The notes beneath the pieces are model-generated. The model did no database searches and was not told the origin of the DNA. It worked only from the letters and a program-made list of their open reading frames with translations. Of a stretch of 64,000 bases of DNA, positions 1 through 8,322 are shown piece after piece. The translations under genes were made by a program, and so were the position numbers. Source of the stretch: Flavobacterium silvaticum (GTDB lineage Bacteria; Bacteroidota; Bacteroidia; Flavobacteriales; Flavobacteriaceae); assembly GCF_012911565.1 (NCBI RefSeq), contig NZ_JAAMPU010000107.1, positions 62,001 to 126,000 on the forward strand, given 5' to 3'. Every line of letters begins with the position of its first letter. Within the stretch, counting starts at the first letter, position 1.

Positions 1-88
1 TCACACCGCCGCCAATGGCAACCTGTCCGCCTGAAACCCCGCGTCTGTCGTCTACGTTATCGCTTTCGCGACGTCCCATCCATTTCAT
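1..88 (-). CDS. YpfJ-type neutral zinc metallopeptidase, N-terminal fragment
   Basis: Only the first 29 codons are in the window; the gene runs off the left edge. The start is the ATG at 88-86. The visible N-terminus reads MKWMGRRESDNVDDRRG and then a glycine-rich stretch (GGQVAIGGG). This opening (MxWxGRRxSDNVxDRR) is typical of the YpfJ/KPN_02809 family of predicted neutral zinc metallopeptidases, where a membrane anchor and an HExxH domain follow. Neither of those is visible here. The family call rests on the N-terminal signature alone. Confidence 0.7.
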   Translation of the reverse strand, partial: MKWMGRRESDNVDDRRGVSGGQVAIGGGV

Positions 89-158
89 AAATAGAAAATT
101 AAGTGATAACTAATGTACTTAATATTCCATTAGGAACACAGACTAAGTGGACAAGGTA

Positions 159-1001
159 TTATTCGGTTTGCTCAGAGATAACAGATTCTTTAGTAGTATC
201 TGCCGGAAAACCAACAATCTGTTTATATAACGTATACACAAAAGCAAAAAGGAACGGCAAAGTAAAAATGAAGCCAATCGAAAATATAGAAAGAGCCGGA
301 AGTGCTGTCGCGATACCTATAAACATAGGTAATAAACCTGAAATAGCTACAAAGATGGCCAATACATACAGAGAAAAAATCGTTGAAAATTGTTTCGAAA
401 TGAGTTTGAAACTGGCGCTCAATGCCTCTAAGGGACCGAACTCACCAAAGATTACAAGTGGTATCGCCAACAGTGAAAAGCATCCGAACAGAAAACTGAA
501 CGCGATATTTACCGTCGAAAAGCCTGGAAAATGAAGTAATTCCACACCGGTAGAAACACAGGTAGTTATGAGACTTACAACCACTCCAAGTAACAATACG
601 TTTCCAAAAGTGCGTCGCCCGTAATGGATAAAGGCAGTGCCGAGGTCAAGTTGGTTTTTTGTATCGGCACGATGATTCATTTCTATGAGTCCTGCATTAT
701 ATGGAGTGATTGCTGTATTGAGCAAGCCCATAAACCCCATATAAAGAGCCAGTGCGCCCGGGCCCAGCGAAGTTATTGTAATATTTTCAGGTTTTCCTAC
801 CAGTTTATCAATCCCAAAAACGGAAAGCATAATGCAAATGACAACAGGAACCACCAGCATACAAAGTACCGTAAGAGCAAGGCCGCCCCAGGCAAATGTT
901 TTTTTGAAATGCTCCTTGGTTTCGGCCAGTACATTGTTAAAATCCAGTTCATAGCCTTCTTGCATGAGTTTTTCAACTCTGTCATGCATTCCCTTTTTCA
1001 T
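159..1001 (-). CDS. multi-pass inner-membrane protein, function unknown
   Basis: A 280-aa protein with a short charged N-terminus (about 30 residues, with a helix rich in K, E and H) followed by roughly six hydrophobic segments, near residues 38-62, 78-98, 130-152, 165-185, 208-232 and 238-260. It ends in a short polar tail. I see no catalytic motif or transporter signature. Similar flavobacterial membrane proteins are often auto-annotated as beta-carotene 15,15'-monooxygenase, and nothing in this sequence supports that. It lies 34 bp downstream of the aldehyde dehydrogenase gene on the same strand, so the two could be cotranscribed. Confidence 0.75.
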   Translation of the reverse strand: MKKGMHDRVEKLMQEGYELDFNNVLAETKEHFKKTFAWGGLALTVLCMLVVPVVICIMLSVFGIDKLVGKPENITITSLGPGALALYMGFMGLLNTAITPYNAGLIEMNHRADTKNQLDLGTAFIHYGRRTFGNVLLLGVVVSLITTCVSTGVELLHFPGFSTVNIAFSFLFGCFSLLAIPLVIFGEFGPLEALSASFKLISKQFSTIFSLYVLAIFVAISGLLPMFIGIATALPALSIFSIGFIFTLPFLFAFVYTLYKQIVGFPADTTKESVISEQTE

Positions 1002-1035
1002 AGCGTGATTTTACAGGCCAATATTACTCAAATTT

Positions 1036-2364
1036 TCAAAGCCATTTGAGGATTTTTTGCAGCAGTTTCCACTTTGCGGAATAGGGCGGATAACGCAACG
1101 AAGGATCTATCCATTGCCCTCTTTGCAGCACTGCTTTTTTGTGGGTGAAGGTATCAAATCCGAATTTGCCGTGGTAAGCACCGTATCCGGAAGCCCCGAT
1201 TCCACCAAAAGGTAATTTTGGATTGGCAAATTGCAACACGCTATCGTTGATACAGGCACCTCCACACGGCTGTTTGGCAATCATTTTTTTAGCTTCGGAT
1301 GTATCGTTCCCAAAAACATAGAAAGCAAGTGAATGGCTGAATCGTTTGAGGATTTCGTCTCGTTGCAGAACTGAATCGTATGCAATGACCGGAAGTATGG
1401 GGCCAAAGATTTCTTCCGACATTATGGGCGTTTCGACAGATTCCAGATCGATTATCGTCGGTTCGAAATAACGTGTTTCGGCATTGGAATTCCCTCCGGA
1501 GAAAATGCGCTCGTCTTGAATCAGTTTTTGGAGACGGATGCAATTATCGGTATTGACAATCCTTCCGTAATCTGGCGAAACCGACGCGTCCTGTCCGTAA
1601 CTTTTGCTGATTTCGGTTCGCATGACTTCCATCAGTTTTGATTTTTGTGCCGATGGAACCAACACAAAATCAGGAGCGATACAGGTTTGTCCGCAATTGA
1701 AGAATTTTCCCCATACGATCCGTTTTGCCGTCAATTCCAGATTAGTATCGTCTAAAATCAGGCACGGATTCTTTCCGCCGAGTTCCATGGTCGTGGGCGT
1801 GAGGGTTTTGGCGGCTGCTTCGGCTACTTTTTTCCCGATTGAAATGCCGCCGGTAAAAAAGATATAATCCCATTTTTCTTCAAGTAAAGATGAAGCGACC
1901 TTCACATCTCCGTTCACAACACGCATTTCATCTGGATCAAAGACCGATGCTACCAATTGTGCAATTGCGGATGCCGTGTTCGGAGCGAGCTCAGACAGTT
2001 TTACTACTACGGAATTTCCGGCCGCATAAGCCGCGATTACCGGTGATAGCGATAAATTGAACGGATAATTCCAGGGTGCATACACGAGAACTTTTCCGTA
2101 CGGCACGTTCATGATATAATCGCGGCTCGGGAAATTCAGCAGGGACGGCCAGACGCTTTTGGTCTGTGACCATCGTTTCATGTTTTTAAGGAATAATTTG
2201 ATGTCGCCAATGATATAACCGGTTTCAGAAACGCGGGCTTCAAATGCAGGTTTGCCTAAATCGAGGAACAGTGCCTTTTCTATGGTTTCCAGATTTTCCT
2301 CAATGGCGAAAAGAAGCGCTTTGAGTTTTTGCTTTCGGGCATCTATGTCGTACGGATATTTCAT
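1036..2364 (-). CDS. NAD(P)-dependent aldehyde dehydrogenase (class 3-like)
   Basis: A 442-aa protein of the ALDH superfamily that oxidises aldehydes to carboxylates. The catalytic pair is present: Glu194 in MELGGKNP and Cys228 in GQTCIAP. The cofactor-binding loop FTGG and the C-terminal motif LPFGGIGASGYGAYHGKFGF are also there. The length, about 50 residues shorter at the N-terminus than class 1/2 enzymes, and the hydrophobic C-terminal tail (LQKILKWL) fit class 3 / fatty- or coniferyl-aldehyde dehydrogenases. The substrate cannot be read from sequence. It lies about 80 bp downstream of the pseudouridine synthase gene. Confidence 0.92.
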   Translation of the reverse strand: MKYPYDIDARKQKLKALLFAIEENLETIEKALFLDLGKPAFEARVSETGYIIGDIKLFLKNMKRWSQTKSVWPSLLNFPSRDYIMNVPYGKVLVYAPWNYPFNLSLSPVIAAYAAGNSVVVKLSELAPNTASAIAQLVASVFDPDEMRVVNGDVKVASSLLEEKWDYIFFTGGISIGKKVAEAAAKTLTPTTMELGGKNPCLILDDTNLELTAKRIVWGKFFNCGQTCIAPDFVLVPSAQKSKLMEVMRTEISKSYGQDASVSPDYGRIVNTDNCIRLQKLIQDERIFSGGNSNAETRYFEPTIIDLESVETPIMSEEIFGPILPVIAYDSVLQRDEILKRFSHSLAFYVFGNDTSEAKKMIAKQPCGGACINDSVLQFANPKLPFGGIGASGYGAYHGKFGFDTFTHKKAVLQRGQWIDPSLRYPPYSAKWKLLQKILKWL

Positions 2365-2445
2365 TGGCTGACTGGTTCTTCAGCAAGTTCCGATAAATTT
2401 ATGATATGACAATCTGAAGTGGCGCAACGTTTTTTGAAAGACTTT

Positions 2446-3150
2446 TCATGATGATGCGGCCTTCCACAACGCATCTTCCGGAACCGGCGCGACAATGTGA
2501 ACGGGTTCTTTTTTGACCGGATGGATGAATTGGAGTTCGCGTGCGTGGAGTGAGATGCCTCCATCCGGATTGCTGCGGTCAAAGCCGTATTTGAGGTCGC
2601 CTTTTATGGGTGAACCGATGACGGAAAGCTGAGATCTTATTTGATGATGACGACCCGTAAACAAATTGATTCCCAGTAAGTAATATTTGTCGAGTTGTTT
2701 CAAAACTTTATATTCAAGTTCGGCTATCTTGCTGTTCGGGACTTCCTTGGCATGAGCCTTTGAAGTATTGCTTTTTTCGTTTCGTGTAAGATAATGGACG
2801 AGTCTTTCCGATTCTTTTGAGGGCTTGTTTTTGACCAGCGCCCAATATGTTTTTTTGGTTTCGCGGTTCTTGAAAAGTTCGTTGAGCCGTTCAAGGGCTT
2901 TTGAGGTCCGGGCAAAGACAACGATGCCCGTAGTCGGTCTGTCCAACCGATGGACAACGCCCAAAAAGACTTCGCCGGGTTTGTTGTATTTATCCTTGAT
3001 GTATTCCTTGACGACATCAGATAAAGGCTTGTCGCCGGTTTTGTCTCCCTGAACGATGTCACCGACGCGTTTGTTGACGACAATCAGGTGATTATCTTCA
3101 AAAAGTACCTGAAGATTTGTTTTGTCGGAAAGGATCTTAGATGACGACAC
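2446..3150 (-). CDS. RluA-family RNA pseudouridine synthase
   Basis: A 234-aa protein with the family's catalytic motif HRLDRPTTG; the nucleophile is Asp70. The downstream motif TGRHHQIRSQL is also present. It isomerises uridine to pseudouridine in rRNA or tRNA. There is no N-terminal S4 domain, so it is a minimal RluA-type enzyme like the single-domain members, and its target position cannot be assigned. The start used is GTG at 3150-3148, because no ATG precedes the conserved VLFEDNHLIVVNK segment in frame. Confidence 0.92.
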   Translation of the reverse strand: MSSSKILSDKTNLQVLFEDNHLIVVNKRVGDIVQGDKTGDKPLSDVVKEYIKDKYNKPGEVFLGVVHRLDRPTTGIVVFARTSKALERLNELFKNRETKKTYWALVKNKPSKESERLVHYLTRNEKSNTSKAHAKEVPNSKIAELEYKVLKQLDKYYLLGINLFTGRHHQIRSQLSVIGSPIKGDLKYGFDRSNPDGGISLHARELQFIHPVKKEPVHIVAPVPEDALWKAASS

Positions 3151-3189
3151 GTTGGGTTAAGACTAATGGTTGTTCTGGAAATGTATGCG

Positions 3190-3300
3190 CTAGGGATGGC
3201 GGCACTGTCGGAGCTCTTTAGACTACCTGAAAGATTTATTTATAATTGGGGTTTGTAGTCTAAAAGCGACTGCCGACAGCCCGGGCTGAAAGCAGCGCCC
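3190..3300. repeat. REP-like intergenic palindrome
   Basis: The gap between the pseudouridine synthase gene and panB holds a nested inverted repeat. The outer arms are CTGTCGG (3205-3211) and CCGACAG (3273-3279). The inner arms are TTTAGACTAC (3217-3226) and GTAGTCTAAA (3255-3264), with a 28-nt AT-rich loop. The flanks GCTAGGGATGGCGGC and CAGCCCGGGCTGAAAGC resemble G+C-rich palindromes I recall from other Flavobacterium intergenic regions. It could also act as a terminator for panB, which is transcribed away from it. Confidence 0.6.
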
Positions 3301-3306
3301 CAAAAA

Positions 3307-4125
3307 TCAATATTGTTCCGAAGCGTTCGGAAAGTCACTCGATTTCACATCGGCTACATAATTCCCGATGGCGCCCGTCATTTGTTCATATAAATTCAGA
3401 TAACGGCGTAAAAACCTGGGGCTGAATTCATTGTTCATTCCAAGCATATCGTGAATCACCAGAACCTGTCCGTCAACCCCGCCGCCGGCACCGATCCCAA
3501 TGATAGGAACGTTGACGCTTTTGGCTGCTTTTTCCGCGAGTGCTGCAGGAATTTTTTCGAGGACGATGGCAAAACAACCTAACCTTTCGAGTAGTTTCAC
3601 ATCTTCCAGGAGTTTTTCAGCCTCGGCTTCTTCTTTGGCGCGGACCGTATACGTCCCGAATTTATAGATCGATTGAGGCGTCAACCCCAAATGTCCCATG
3701 ACCGGAATTCCGGCGTGTAAAATTTTCTTGATCGAATCCTTGATTTCGCTTCCGCCTTCAAGTTTGACGGCATGTCCACCGCTTTCTTTCATGATCCGGA
3801 TCGATGACCTAAGCGCTTCTTTAGGATCACTCTGGTAACTTCCGAAAGGCAAATCGACTACAACCAAAGCACGTTTAACCGCTCGGACCACAGACGAAGC
3901 GTGATAAATCATTTGGTCGAGCGTAATGGGCAACGTTGTTTCATGTCCGGCCATTACGTTTGAAGCCGAATCACCTACAAGTATCACGTCGCAACCAGCA
4001 GCATCGACCATGCCTGCCATGGTAAAATCGTAGGCGGTGAGCATGGAGATTTTCTCGGCATTGGCCTTCATTTCAATAAGTGATTGAGTGGTGATGCGCT
4101 TGTAGTCTTTTTTTGCGACGGACAT
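3307..4125 (-). CDS. panB: 3-methyl-2-oxobutanoate hydroxymethyltransferase (ketopantoate hydroxymethyltransferase)
   Basis: It transfers a hydroxymethyl group from 5,10-methylene-THF to alpha-ketoisovalerate, the first step of pantothenate/CoA synthesis in the cytoplasm. Family motifs are clear: the magnesium-binding [20 protein letters not shown], then [16 protein letters not shown] and the [21 protein letters not shown] segment. The start is the ATG at 4125 ([11 protein letters not shown]), giving 272 aa. An in-frame codon 12 residues earlier would add an unconserved stretch. There are no other pantothenate genes beside it. Confidence 0.95.
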   Translation of the reverse strand: MSVAKKDYKRITTQSLIEMKANAEKISMLTAYDFTMAGMVDAAGCDVILVGDSASNVMAGHETTLPITLDQMIYHASSVVRAVKRALVVVDLPFGSYQSDPKEALRSSIRIMKESGGHAVKLEGGSEIKDSIKKILHAGIPVMGHLGLTPQSIYKFGTYTVRAKEEAEAEKLLEDVKLLERLGCFAIVLEKIPAALAEKAAKSVNVPIIGIGAGGGVDGQVLVIHDMLGMNNEFSPRFLRRYLNLYEQMTGAIGNYVADVKSSDFPNASEQY

Positions 4126-4251
4126 GTGTTGTTGTTTTAGAGGCGTAAAGGTAATTAACAATTAATGATTAATGATTAATAAATAATCACGGTTAAAGCT
4201 GGCTGACATTGAACGGTGGCCAGAAATGTTTAGCCATAAAATTGTGGAGAC

Positions 4252-4430
4252 ATCATTTTTAACAAAAGATGCATTTTTTAGCTTATGCTCAGTTCGGGCA
4301 AGCCCTCGGGTCTGTATCTGGAGTAATTCAGGAAGCCCTATCTTTTCACAGGGAAGGGGCCAGTGTTGTCCCTACAAAATCCAAATTGAATTGATTACAG
4401 AAAAAATGTATTTTTTGTTAAAATTTGTGT
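4252..4430 (+). repeat. dispersed G-rich-core element, copy A
   Basis: One of four related intergenic elements in the window. The outer arms are inverted: TTTTTAACAAAAGATGCATT at the left (from 4256) mirrors the right end, whose reverse complement reads TTTTAACAAAAAATACATTT. The core GGGAAGGGGCC (4351-4361) is followed by a TCCCTA that can pair back with AGGGA. Copy A is the longest, with about 30 bp extra on the 5' side of the core. It fills most of the 470-bp gap between panB and the response regulator gene. I see no gene there. Confidence 0.7.
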
Positions 4431-4595
4431 TTTATATGCATGCATTAACTTGGAACTTGTAATCTATGATTGTGTTGATTTTATCCATCGGCATCCTTCG
4501 TTAATCTGTTCTCAGCAATAATCACCTTTAGTTTCACAATGAAAAAAAGTTTTCGCTTCTGGTATTAATCATAAATTCCTTCCGACCTTTGACCA

Positions 4596-5936
4596 GTGAA
4601 CACTATACTCATCATAGACGACGAAGAAAAACTGCGCGGCCTCCTCGCGCGTATCATCAAAGCAGAAGATTTTGACGTCATAGAAGCATCAGATTTAAAA
4701 TCCGGTTTCAAAAAACTTGAGCAAAACGAGATAGACGTAGTGTTGTGCGATGTCAAACTCCCGGATGGGAATGGAGTCGAAGCTGTCAGTAAGCTCAAAT
4801 CGATTTCGTCGTATTCAGAAATAATATTGCTGACTGCTTTCGGCAAAATCCAGGACGGTGTACTTGCCATGAAAAACGGTGCATTCAACTACATCGTCAA
4901 AGGAGATGACAACGACAAGATAATTCCGTTGCTGCATCAGGCTTGTGAAAAGGCCGACCTGCAGAAAAAAGTTGCACTGCTTGAAAAAAGGGTTTCAAAC
5001 ACCTATTCATTCGACGGTATTATAGGGAATTCCAAACCGCTACAGCTAGCTATCGAACAGGCCAAAAAAGTTTCGGTGACGCATTCCACCGTTTTGCTTA
5101 CGGGTGAAACCGGAACCGGGAAAGAGGTTTTCGCACAGGCCATACACCAAAACAGTCCGAGGGCCAATAAATCTTTCGTAGCACTCAACTGTAGTACGTT
5201 CAGCCGTGAAATCCTTGAAAGCGAATTGTTCGGTCATCAGGCAGGTGCTTTCACCGGAGCCATAAAAAACAAAAAAGGGTTTATTGAAGAAGCCAATGCA
5301 GGCACGCTTTTCCTTGACGAAATAGGAGAGATGCCGTTGGAATTACAAGCTAAATTGCTTCGGGTGTTGGAAACCGGAACGTTTTTCAGATTGGGCGAAA
5401 CTGTTGCAAGAAAGTCAGATTTCCGACTGATTGCCGCGACGAACCGCAATCTCAAAGCCGAAAGCGAGGCACACACATTCCGGCCTGATTTATATTTCCG
5501 ACTCAATATTTTCGAGATACGGATTCCAACTTTGAGAGAACGTTCGAAAGATATTCCCGTGCTCACCGATTTCTACACGGTCCAGTTTTCTCAAAAGATG
5601 AACCGCAAAAAACTTGATGTGTCAGCTGATTTCATACAAAAATTACAGGCTTATAAATGGCCGGGAAATATCCGTGAACTCAAAAACGTGATTGAAAGAG
5701 CTGTGATTCTTTGTCCCGGTGAAATTTTGGAGTCCGATGTTCTTCCGTCTGAAATCATAAATCTATCTGCCCCAACTTCCGGAAGCGTCTCTGCCTTTTC
5801 ACTTGCAAGTGCCGAAAAACTACAGATACAGAAAGTCTATAATCACACAGGCGGAAACAAAGCAGAAACCGCAAGGCTTCTCGAAATTGGCATCGCGACC
5901 CTGTACCGCAAGCTCGAGGAATACCAGATTTCATAA
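4596..5936 (+). CDS. sigma-54-dependent response regulator (NtrC family), probable Kdp regulator
   Basis: A 446-aa activator in three parts. The receiver domain (residues 1-120) has phospho-acceptor Asp52 in VVLCDVKLPDG and an acidic pocket in IIDDE. The AAA+ sigma-54 interaction domain (about 140-370) has Walker A GETGTGKE at 170-177 and the sigma-54-contacting GAFTGA loop at 217-222. A C-terminal Fis-type helix-turn-helix (GGNKAETARLLEIGIATLYR) follows. The start is GTG at 4596. The gene directly precedes the kdp genes on the same strand, and the matching kinase lies at the 3' end of that cluster, so a role as the functional replacement of KdpE is a strong inference. The sequence does not prove it. 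Confidence 0.92.
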   Translation: MNTILIIDDEEKLRGLLARIIKAEDFDVIEASDLKSGFKKLEQNEIDVVLCDVKLPDGNGVEAVSKLKSISSYSEIILLTAFGKIQDGVLAMKNGAFNYIVKGDDNDKIIPLLHQACEKADLQKKVALLEKRVSNTYSFDGIIGNSKPLQLAIEQAKKVSVTHSTVLLTGETGTGKEVFAQAIHQNSPRANKSFVALNCSTFSREILESELFGHQAGAFTGAIKNKKGFIEEANAGTLFLDEIGEMPLELQAKLLRVLETGTFFRLGETVARKSDFRLIAATNRNLKAESEAHTFRPDLYFRLNIFEIRIPTLRERSKDIPVLTDFYTVQFSQKMNRKKLDVSADFIQKLQAYKWPGNIRELKNVIERAVILCPGEILESDVLPSEIINLSAPTSGSVSAFSLASAEKLQIQKVYNHTGGNKAETARLLEIGIATLYRKLEEYQIS

Positions 5937-5957
5937 AACACAGCACTTCCATTTTGA

Positions 5958-5988
5958 TAAAAGCCTTTCATTTTGATAGGCTTTTTTG
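5958..5988 (+). terminator. intrinsic terminator after the response regulator gene
   Basis: AAAAGCCT and AGGCTTTT form a stem separated by an 11-nt loop and followed by a T run. It lies about 25 bp after the stop codon, so the regulator gene is probably its own transcription unit, separate from the kdp genes. Confidence 0.8.
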
Positions 5989-6057
5989 TTTTGCCACAAT
6001 TCGATAATTAATCGCTAATCTTTAATTATTAATTAGTTGCGTTGTGATTTCATTTTT

Positions 6058-6073
6058 AGGAACGGCGTTTGGC
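6058..6073 (+). promoter_or_regulatory. candidate sigma-54 (-24/-12) promoter of the kdp operon
   Basis: The sequence AGGAACGGCGTTTGGC matches the consensus TGGCACGnnnnTTGCw at the -24 GG, at AC-G and at TTG, with the correct 10-nt GG-to-GG/GC spacing. The -12 GC is GG here, so it is an imperfect match. It lies 31 bp before the ATG of the first operon gene. No TAnnTTTG-type box is obvious in the same gap, and the upstream gene encodes a sigma-54 activator. The interpretation is inferred from motif plus context. Confidence 0.45.
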
Positions 6074-6103
6074 AAGCGGGGCGCGAACAAAAATTTTTTC
6101 CTG

Positions 6104-6385
6104 ATGAAAAACACCATCATCAGCATACAGGGCAAAGCGTCCCGTTTAGCTGAAATCACCAAAACCTGCCTCCGAACCGGAAATATAGTCCGGGCCCGCA
6201 AATGCCTGTTGGCCGCCGAAGAACTACTCAAAAACGGCAGCCTTGAAACCAAAGTGGCAATCACCAATGTCTATGTGTTTTCGGTATCGGGTTTCATGGA
6301 ACTCCGGAACTGCCGTATCAGCGGTTTGTTTCCGCCGTTGTTGCATGCCGAATACATCAGTCAAATCAACGCGACAAGTGTTTAA
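6104..6385 (+). CDS. 93-aa protein at the head of the kdp operon, function unknown
   Basis: A small soluble protein without a signal peptide or membrane segment. The N-terminal half is basic and helical (QGKASRLAEITKTCLRTGNIVRARKCLLAAEELL). The second half contains the line TKVAITNVYVFSVSGFMEL and ends near LLHAEYISQI. Small proteins of this type, which I recall as DUF7674-like, occur upstream of kdpF in other flavobacteria. I would not assign a function. The start is the ATG at 6104, because the longer frame from 6044 would run through the candidate promoter. A regulatory or adaptor role in potassium uptake is only suggested by position. Confidence 0.75.
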   Translation: MKNTIISIQGKASRLAEITKTCLRTGNIVRARKCLLAAEELLKNGSLETKVAITNVYVFSVSGFMELRNCRISGLFPPLLHAEYISQINATSV

Positions 6386-6398
6386 ATCCAGTCTTATA

Positions 6399-6482
6399 AT
6401 GATGACGATTATCTTATTAGCCTTAGGCTTTGTCCTGTTTGGTATCTGTTTCAAATCAATTGACTTTTTTGAAAAAATGTAA
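6399..6482 (+). CDS. 27-aa single-span membrane peptide upstream of KdpF
   Basis: Starts MMTIILLALGFVLFGICFKS and ends FFEKM: one hydrophobic helix followed by a short charged tail. Its stop codon overlaps the kdpF start by one base (TAATG), so the two are translationally coupled. The layout (two Met, a roughly 16-residue helix, charged tail) resembles KdpF, and it may be a second small subunit or stabiliser of the KdpABC pump. It begins 13 bp after the stop of the 93-aa gene. Confidence 0.65.
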   Translation: MMTIILLALGFVLFGICFKSIDFFEKM

Positions 6483-6562
6483 TGATGACAGCACTCTTTA
6501 TTGTATCACTACTCGTTTTCGGCTATCTGGTCTATGTGCTGATCAAGCCTGAAAAATTCTAA
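6482..6562 (+). CDS. kdpF: KdpF, small subunit of the potassium-transporting ATPase
   Basis: A 26-aa peptide, MMTALFIVSLLVFGYLVYVL followed by IKPEKF. The single transmembrane helix ending in xKPExF is the hallmark of KdpF, which stabilises the KdpABC complex in the inner membrane. It lies 12 bp before kdpA and overlaps the preceding 27-aa gene by one base. Confidence 0.88.
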   Translation: MMTALFIVSLLVFGYLVYVLIKPEKF

Positions 6563-6574
6563 CACCGTCACCAA

Positions 6575-8287
6575 ATGAACACTGAAATTACGGGCATCAT
6601 CCCGGTATTCGGACTATCCATCCTGGCAGCCATTCCGTTCGGACGCTTCATTGCCCGCACATTCCTCGGAATGAAAACATTTCTCGATCCGGTATTCAAA
6701 CCGATAGAAAACCTCATTTTCAAAATTTCCGGTATCGACCCGGATTGCGAAATGAACTGGAAACAGTATCTCAAAGCGATGTTGGGCGTGAACCTGCTTT
6801 GGTTCGTCCTGTGCTTTTTTGTGTTACTGACACAAGGATCGTTGCCACTGAATCCGGACGCAAATCCATCCATGACGCCGGACCTGGCTTTCAATACAGC
6901 CATTTCCTTTGTCGTCAACTGCGACTTGCAGCATTATTCAGGCGAAAGCGGACTGTCTTATCTGGGCCAGCTGATGCTGATGTTCCTGCAATTCGTATCA
7001 GCCGCAACCGGTATCGCCTCAGCCATTATGGTGTTTCGCGCCATGAAGGATAAAACAACGGATAAACTCGGCAACTTTTTCTCAAACCTCGTCAAATCGT
7101 GCACCCGCATTTTATTGCCGGTGTCGTTGATCGTGGCACTCGTCCTTGCTTTCCAGGGAACGCCGATGACCTTTGAAGGGAAAGATAAAATCATAACGTT
7201 ACAAGGTGATGAAGTCGAAGTTTCGCGTGGGCCTGCTGCAGCTTTTGTCGCCATCAAGCACTTAGGAACGAATGGTGGCGGATTCTTCGGAGCCAACTCG
7301 GCACATCCGTTGGAAAATCCTAACTACTTTACCAATGCCGTCGAACTCTGGACGCAATTGCTTATTCCGTTCGCGATGATCTTCGCACTTGGTTTTTACC
7401 TCAACCGCAAAAAACTGGCTTATGTGATTTTCGGGGTTATGACGGTCGGCTTCCTGCTATTGGTCATACCGACCGTCGTCTCTGAAATGGGCGGAAATCC
7501 GGCGATTGAAAAGATGGGTATCGCCCAGGCCGGAGCCATGGAAGGCAAGGAAGTTCGTTTCGGAGCGCCCATGACGGCATTCTGGAGCATCGCTACCACG
7601 GTGATATCAACCGGATCTGTCAACGGAATGCACGATTCCACCATGGCCATGTCCGGAAATATGCAATTGCTCGCCATGATGGTCAATTGCTTTTATGGCG
7701 GATGCGGCGTGGGATTCCTCAATTTTTACATCTTCATCATCCTGGCCGTTTTCATATCTGGATTGATGGTCGGACGGACACCGGAATTCCTTGGGAAGAA
7801 AATCGAGGCGCGTGAAGTCAAGATTGCGGCTTTTATCGCCATTCTTCACCCACTATTGATACTTTCCGGAACAGCACTGGCAGCCTATTGTGCCGCAGGT
7901 GACTATGAAATGGGGTGGTGGTTCTCCGGAAAAGCCACGGGTTGGCTCAACAATCCCGGAAGCCACGGATTCTCTGAAATGTTGTACGAATACACCTCAT
8001 CGGCAGCAAACAACGGTTCCGGATTCGAAGGCTTAGGCGACAACAATCCGTTCTGGAACATTACTACCGGAGTCGTGCTGTTGCTGGCGCGTTTCATCCC
8101 GATAATAGGGCCGATGGCCATAGCCGGATTACTTGCTTCCAAAAAGTTCATCCCGGAAAGCGCGGGTACGTTAAAGACAGATACGACCATATTCGGCGTA
8201 ATGACCTTTGCTGTCATCGCAATTATAGCTGCACTTTCCTTTTTCCCAGCCCTGGCGCTTGGCCCGTTAGCGGAGTATTTTGGGTGA
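6575..8287 (+). CDS. kdpA: potassium-transporting ATPase subunit KdpA
   Basis: A 570-aa inner-membrane channel subunit that binds and moves potassium in the KdpFABC pump. About ten hydrophobic segments are visible. Selectivity-filter repeats are recognisable: NTAISFVVNCDLQHYSGE, GTNGGGFFGANSAHPLENP and NGMHDSTMAM. The first filter reads VNCDLQHYSGE where E. coli has TNTNWQSYSGE; I recall such variants from other Bacteroidota. The stop codon (8285-8287) lies inside the left inverted repeat of the cassette that separates kdpA from kdpB, so the insertion joins exactly at the end of the gene. Confidence 0.97.
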   Translation: MNTEITGIIPVFGLSILAAIPFGRFIARTFLGMKTFLDPVFKPIENLIFKISGIDPDCEMNWKQYLKAMLGVNLLWFVLCFFVLLTQGSLPLNPDANPSMTPDLAFNTAISFVVNCDLQHYSGESGLSYLGQLMLMFLQFVSAATGIASAIMVFRAMKDKTTDKLGNFFSNLVKSCTRILLPVSLIVALVLAFQGTPMTFEGKDKIITLQGDEVEVSRGPAAAFVAIKHLGTNGGGFFGANSAHPLENPNYFTNAVELWTQLLIPFAMIFALGFYLNRKKLAYVIFGVMTVGFLLLVIPTVVSEMGGNPAIEKMGIAQAGAMEGKEVRFGAPMTAFWSIATTVISTGSVNGMHDSTMAMSGNMQLLAMMVNCFYGGCGVGFLNFYIFIILAVFISGLMVGRTPEFLGKKIEAREVKIAAFIAILHPLLILSGTALAAYCAAGDYEMGWWFSGKATGWLNNPGSHGFSEMLYEYTSSAANNGSGFEGLGDNNPFWNITTGVVLLLARFIPIIGPMAIAGLLASKKFIPESAGTLKTDTTIFGVMTFAVIAIIAALSFFPALALGPLAEYFG

Positions 8288-8319
8288 GAAGTGAAATGTG
8301 AAAAGTGAAATGTCTGGGC
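8283..8319. repeat. left 37-bp inverted repeat of the four-helix-bundle cassette
   Basis: It begins GGTGAGAAGTG and ends GTGAAATGTCTGGGC. It matches the reverse complement of 8729-8765 at 33 of 37 positions. It is built of near-repeats of GTGAGAAGTGAAAT. It includes the kdpA stop codon. Confidence 0.9.
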
Positions 8320-8322
8320 GTA

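Noticed and set aside
103..534. 143-codon open frame on the plus strand
   Set aside because: Antisense to the membrane protein at 159-1001 and without family features.
4226..4462. 78-codon plus-strand frame
   Set aside because: Lies within repeat copy A and has no recognisable protein features.
6058..6073. treating the kdp -24/-12 match as a confirmed promoter
   Set aside because: The -12 dinucleotide is GG in place of GC, so it is listed as a candidate only.
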